64,000 bases of DNA from Liolophura sinensis (taxonomy: Eukaryota > Mollusca > Polyplacophora > Chitonida > Chitonidae). The position numbers and the translations under genes are program-made. Below, piece by piece: positions 59,932 through 64,000 of this stretch. The stretch lies in NCBI RefSeq assembly GCF_032854445.1, contig NC_088300.1:12123191-12187190 (forward strand). The letters run 5' to 3'. The first letter of the stretch is position 1, and every line of letters starts with the position of its first letter. Under the pieces are notes generated by a model. The model had not been told where the DNA came from. It saw nothing but the letters and a program-made list of their open reading frames with translations, and made no database searches.

Positions 59932-60958
59932 TCAAACACCAACCGTCAGCGTATCAAACACCAACCTCCCGCGTATCAAACACCAACCGTCAGCGTACCA
60001 TACACCAACCGTCAGCGTATCAAACACCAACCGTCAGCGTACCATACACCAACCGTCAGCGTACCATACACCAACCGTCAGCGTACCATACACCAACCGT
60101 CAGCGTATCATACACCAACCATCAGCGTATCATACACCAACCGCCAGCGTATCAAACACCAACTGTCAGCATATCATACACCAACCATCAGCATATCATA
60201 CACCAACCGTCAGCGTATCATACACCAACCGTCAGCGTATCATACACCAACTGTCAGTGTATCAAACACCGACCCTCAGAGTATCATACACCAACCATCA
60301 GTGTATCAACACACCGACCCTCAGAGTATCAAACCAACTGTCAGTGTATCAACACACTGACCACCAGTGTATCATACACTGCCCATCAGCGTATCAAACA
60401 CTGGCTGTCAGTGTATCACATACCGACCACCGGCGTATCATACACTGCCCATCAGCGTATCAAACACCGATCATCAGTGTATCACATACTGACTGTCTCA
60501 GTGTATCACAAACCGATCGTCAGGATATTATATACCGACCATCAGTGTATCAAACACCGACCCTCAGCGTATCAAACCAACTATCAGCGTATCAAACACC
60601 GACCATCAGTGTATCAAACACCGACCCTCAGCGTATCAAACCAACTATCAGCGTATCAAACACCGACCATCAGTGTATCAAACACTGACTGTCAGTGTAT
60701 CACACACTGACCACCAGCATATCATACACTGACCATCAGCGTATCAAACACCAATCATCAGTGTATCACACACTGATCATCAGTGCATCATACACCAATC
60801 GTCAGCGTATCAAACGCTGACCATCAGCGTATCACACACTGATCGTCAGCGTATCACACACTAACCATCAGCGTATCACACACTAGCCATCAGCGTATCA
60901 CACATCAATCATCAGCGTATCAAACACCCACTGCCAGCATATCATACACCGAATCCCT
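59932..60958. repeat. 22-bp minisatellite, about 46 copies
   Basis: Unit CAACCGTCAGCGTATCAAACAC with variants CATACAC, GACCATCAGTG and TGACCATCAG. The left half is clean, the right half diverged. The open frames on the plus strand are repeat artefacts. Confidence 0.95.
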
Positions 60959-62269
60959 AATGTATTATACACCAATTGGTTTTATGTCCACCTAAAAGGC
61001 ACGTTTCATATAACAAAGCACAATGCACTAAGATTTCAACTTGGTATACAGGGACCTGTTCCTATCACACAACGAACAAGATTCAATGACATTAAAAAAG
61101 ACTGAACACATAATGCAGAGAAGAATTACTTGCATCGATCATGCAAAACATATAAAATAATCCTTTCACTTGAAAAAAGGTGACAAAAATCTGTCATCTA
61201 GTTCATAAAAAAATGCCACAAGAAAATACAAGGCTTGCTTTGTCCTCTGCTTTTATCATTCTCTCAGTTTTGAAACATTTCTTCCAGCTGACTGCAATAA
61301 ACTGACACTGGCTTCCTGCTTTTAATGAGGAGCTATGACCACATTGAACAATTTCACCACATTTCGTGATTCCTTTGTTCCTGTGTCTATGATGCAACTT
61401 AATATGCAAGGTGATATTTCACTGCAAATGACAAAGTTTGATCTCTAGCTTCTGTGGCTTCAATAAAGTTCTGAAAACAAATTCCAGGAAATCAACAACC
61501 TGATATTTCTAACTTCACGCTGCCTTATAGTTATGTGCGTTTCTATGTCAATTAGACATTGAAATACATGTACATAGTTTTTAAGTCTGTGTCAAAGAAT
61601 TCACCACATGGCTTTCATAAAGGCAACTTTAGATGCAGTGCATGTTAAGAGCTTCCTACCATTTGAATTCATCTTCATTAAAGCTCCTAATTGTTAATTT
61701 TCACAAGGGCATCATGACCTTACCGTCAAAAAACTTTCCTTGTACTAACCTAAAACAGTCATATGTATATTAAAGTGTTTCTTACTCATTTTACAACCTG
61801 TGCTAAACATTTAAGTAGAATATATAACAGAAATTTCTTGGTGATTTCCCTAATATGGCTAAATCCTAATTGACAGAAATGATAGTGTTTCTACATCCTG
61901 TTTCTTTTCTTATACATTTTGGTCCAACAACCTTTAAAGAGGATTCTGACCATATATATTCACCCAACAGATACTATTCCTGGTAGCGGTTACCATCAAC
62001 TCCTTTTTGTTCTAAAGGACAATTCTTCCTGGTTTATAAGGGTACACTAGTTTTCAACCTGTCATTTATCTGACAATTAGTTCAACGATGACCTTTGGTA
62101 CCCAAATTCCTCGGCGGCTACCTGAAAATCAGCTACCAATAAACTTTCCTCTCTGTCTGATGAAGACATGTTCTAATTACTAATTAAATTGAAACCATAA
62201 TTCATGGGCAAAGGTCATGCAAGCAATGGGATATACAAAAGCTTTGATACTTGTAGTAAGTTAGGACAT

Positions 62270-62425
62270 TATTTATTTATTAACTTAATTGGTATTCTAC
62301 TCCTGGTACTCAAGAATATTTCACATATGCAATGGGGGATGGCATACAATGGTGCAAGACATCCTAGCAAAGCCAAGGGGGAAACCCACGACCATCCGCT
62401 GGCAGACCTTCCCACAATCAGGATA
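62270..62425 (-). mobile_element. SINE copy, head missing
   Basis: Tail TTATTTATTAACTTAATTGG, GTACTCAAGAATATTTCACA, then the middle AAGGGGGAAACCCACGACC and GGCAGACCTTCCCAC. The tRNA-like head is absent. Confidence 0.8.
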
Positions 62426-64000
62426 TTATTGCGAAAATTCATGTGGGTATAGGTATTTGTGGCTTCAATACACGTAGGAAAGAAAAAATATATGTTTGAG
62501 TGATTTGTAAAACCTTGAACTGTTGCAGAAGTCTTCATGTGGAACAGCTGGACAATTGCAGTTCCTTCTGGTTAATTTCCATCTGCATCGCAGCATGCTG
62601 TTTTTCCCACATCTACAAAGGGGATCTCGATTCATAATGCACAGCGATTATCTCTGGTTTAATTGCAATGGCTTGACACCTAAAGGCACTTCTTTGGTCA
62701 GAAATTTGCTAAATTGCTGACAATGCCAGATCAAAGGTCATATTATGGGGCTGTAACGAAAAACGGCCTATTTTGGGATGGTCTGGCACTATCCTGATTG
62801 ACACAACTTTTAGCCAGTTCTAGTTTGAGGGGGTCATTGGGGAATATGGGCAGAGATGACAAGAGAAATTGGCATAATGGGGGCAAAGCCATGGGCAACA
62901 GCTTCAAGGCCTGACCACGTCAACTCTGGTCAGCAGCAGCTCCTAAAAAGGGTTCTCGTCTGCTAAATGCATGGTCAGTTCAATCCATTATGGCATCACA
63001 CACATACATGTAAAGAGCGCAGTATTGACCCGCTGACCAGTTCTCAGGGGAATTTGGGCTGAATGAATGGGTGAAGTCCCTAATGTACTAGTCCCAGATG
63101 TACAAGACCCAGATGTCATGTTCTGGAAATACGTTTGTGAAATCCATGTGCATCCGCTGAACCATCTAATACTCAAGGATTTGTCAAGAACAAATGGGTT
63201 CAATTTGGCATTAAAATTTTTGGTTAATTATCCAGATGTTATGGATTGCAGACTGAGATACTAAATATAAGACAGATTAGCCTGCCTGAGGCCATCTTTA
63301 ATACCCTTAATACAGAGCACACAGCCTTTCCCACCAAGACTTACACCCACAGGATTTCTTCTCACACTGTGATATAAAGTATTTCACCTAAAGTTAAGCA
63401 TTTCTTAAGTGACACATTTTGTTTGATTCTTATCGATTCATCCACCTCATATAACCACTTGAGATTTTTGTTGTGAAGTTTGAGTGATTTCTTCTCTTTA
63501 GTGTTGGCATCATCAGTATCATTTTACAACCTTTATATTCTTCTAACAGTTCATTTTTACACACCAAACAGGGTGACACACATACTGTACATTATCACGA
63601 CACAATGGTGTCTGCTATATGCCTTGCCTAAATCTCCCAACTTGTTGCTGTGTACTTTCTAGACAAGATGGTTAAAAAATTTTCTTCAATGGGGTATGGG
63701 TGCACAGCGTTTCTAATGATTAGTTTTTATATTAATTGATGTCAAGCACACGGTTTCAAGGAGAAGTAAAATGTGTACAATCAACAGTGATTCTGTCTTA
63801 GAGAAACAGCGATGCCCACCGGCATATGTCACAATAGCGCTAAATACTACCCATTTAAGGGTAGATGGATTGTTTAGGGAGATACTGAAGTACATGTGTC
63901 AACTAAATGATGAAAGTTTTTATCTAATGGAAAAAGGGTATTACCCTAAACATAGATGGGGTTGACTCGACAGATCCTGGAACATCACAATTATCAAGAC

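Larger units (their letters stand above)
54736..64000. other. Probable large ALK intron; no exon identified
   Basis: No MAM, LDLa or other ALK ectodomain exon is recognisable on the minus strand. It contains SINE copies, a second copy of the dispersed element, the 22-bp array at 59932-60958 and a pair of 31-bp direct repeats near 59706-59766. The rest is AT-rich and unremarkable. It could also contain exons of poorly conserved sequence that I cannot detect. Confidence 0.5.

Noticed and set aside
61713-61760. Possible 26-nt ALK microexon on the minus strand (acceptor GTTTTAG, donor GTAAGG, phase compatible with the exon at 54670)
   Set aside because: Weak polypyrimidine tract, no sequence similarity to ALK, and such a short match to splice consensus is expected by chance in 9 kb.

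Overview
This is animal nuclear DNA: AT-rich, spliced genes, many tRNA-derived SINE copies and very heavy minisatellite content. The two recognisable genes are RTK-Ras pathway genes whose sequence and exon style fit an invertebrate bilaterian. The SINE type (tRNA-like head, conserved middle, AATAAATAAA tail) resembles SINEs I associate with molluscs and brachiopods, so a lophotrochozoan is my best guess (inference). There is no sign of prokaryotic operons, CRISPR, viral genes or intact transposons.

Layout. Positions 1-230 are intron. Positions 231-1157 (+) are the last coding exon of a Spred (Sprouty-related EVH1) gene, ending in a full Cys-rich SPR domain. Positions 1158-8240 hold the UTR and intergenic DNA between two genes that meet tail to tail. 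From 8241 to at least 54735, on the minus strand, lies the 3' part of an anaplastic lymphoma kinase (ALK/LTK) receptor gene. I could place 19 coding exons (2660 bp, 885 codons plus stop after the first split codon). Every junction is in phase, with GT/AG at each fully contained intron. In transcript order they encode the spacer before the glycine-rich domain, that domain, an EGF-like Cys module, the transmembrane helix, the juxtamembrane region, a complete tyrosine kinase and a 158-residue tail. The N-terminal domain, MAM and LDLa regions were not found and probably lie beyond 64000.

The ALK introns hold most of the window. They carry at least 15 tandem arrays with periods of about 15, 21, 22, 25, 29, 30, 40, 46, 47, 52, 54, 76, 80 and 177 bp, plus SINE copies and microsatellites. 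Many long open frames in the window are only these arrays read as protein.

The most unusual observation is that four intronic arrays are built from the edge of the neighbouring ALK exon: the real splice site plus 20-50 bp of coding sequence, copied 7 to 23 times into the intron (10400-11095, 32282-32717, 34071-34790, 47895-48454). This leaves ladders of duplicate splice donors or acceptors next to the real ones. A SINE tail has been amplified in a similar way at 40016-40530.

Spred proteins restrain Ras-ERK signalling and ALK drives it. The adjacency also matches human linkage (SPRED1 with LTK on 15q, SPRED2 with ALK on 2p), which suggests an old bilaterian gene neighbourhood.
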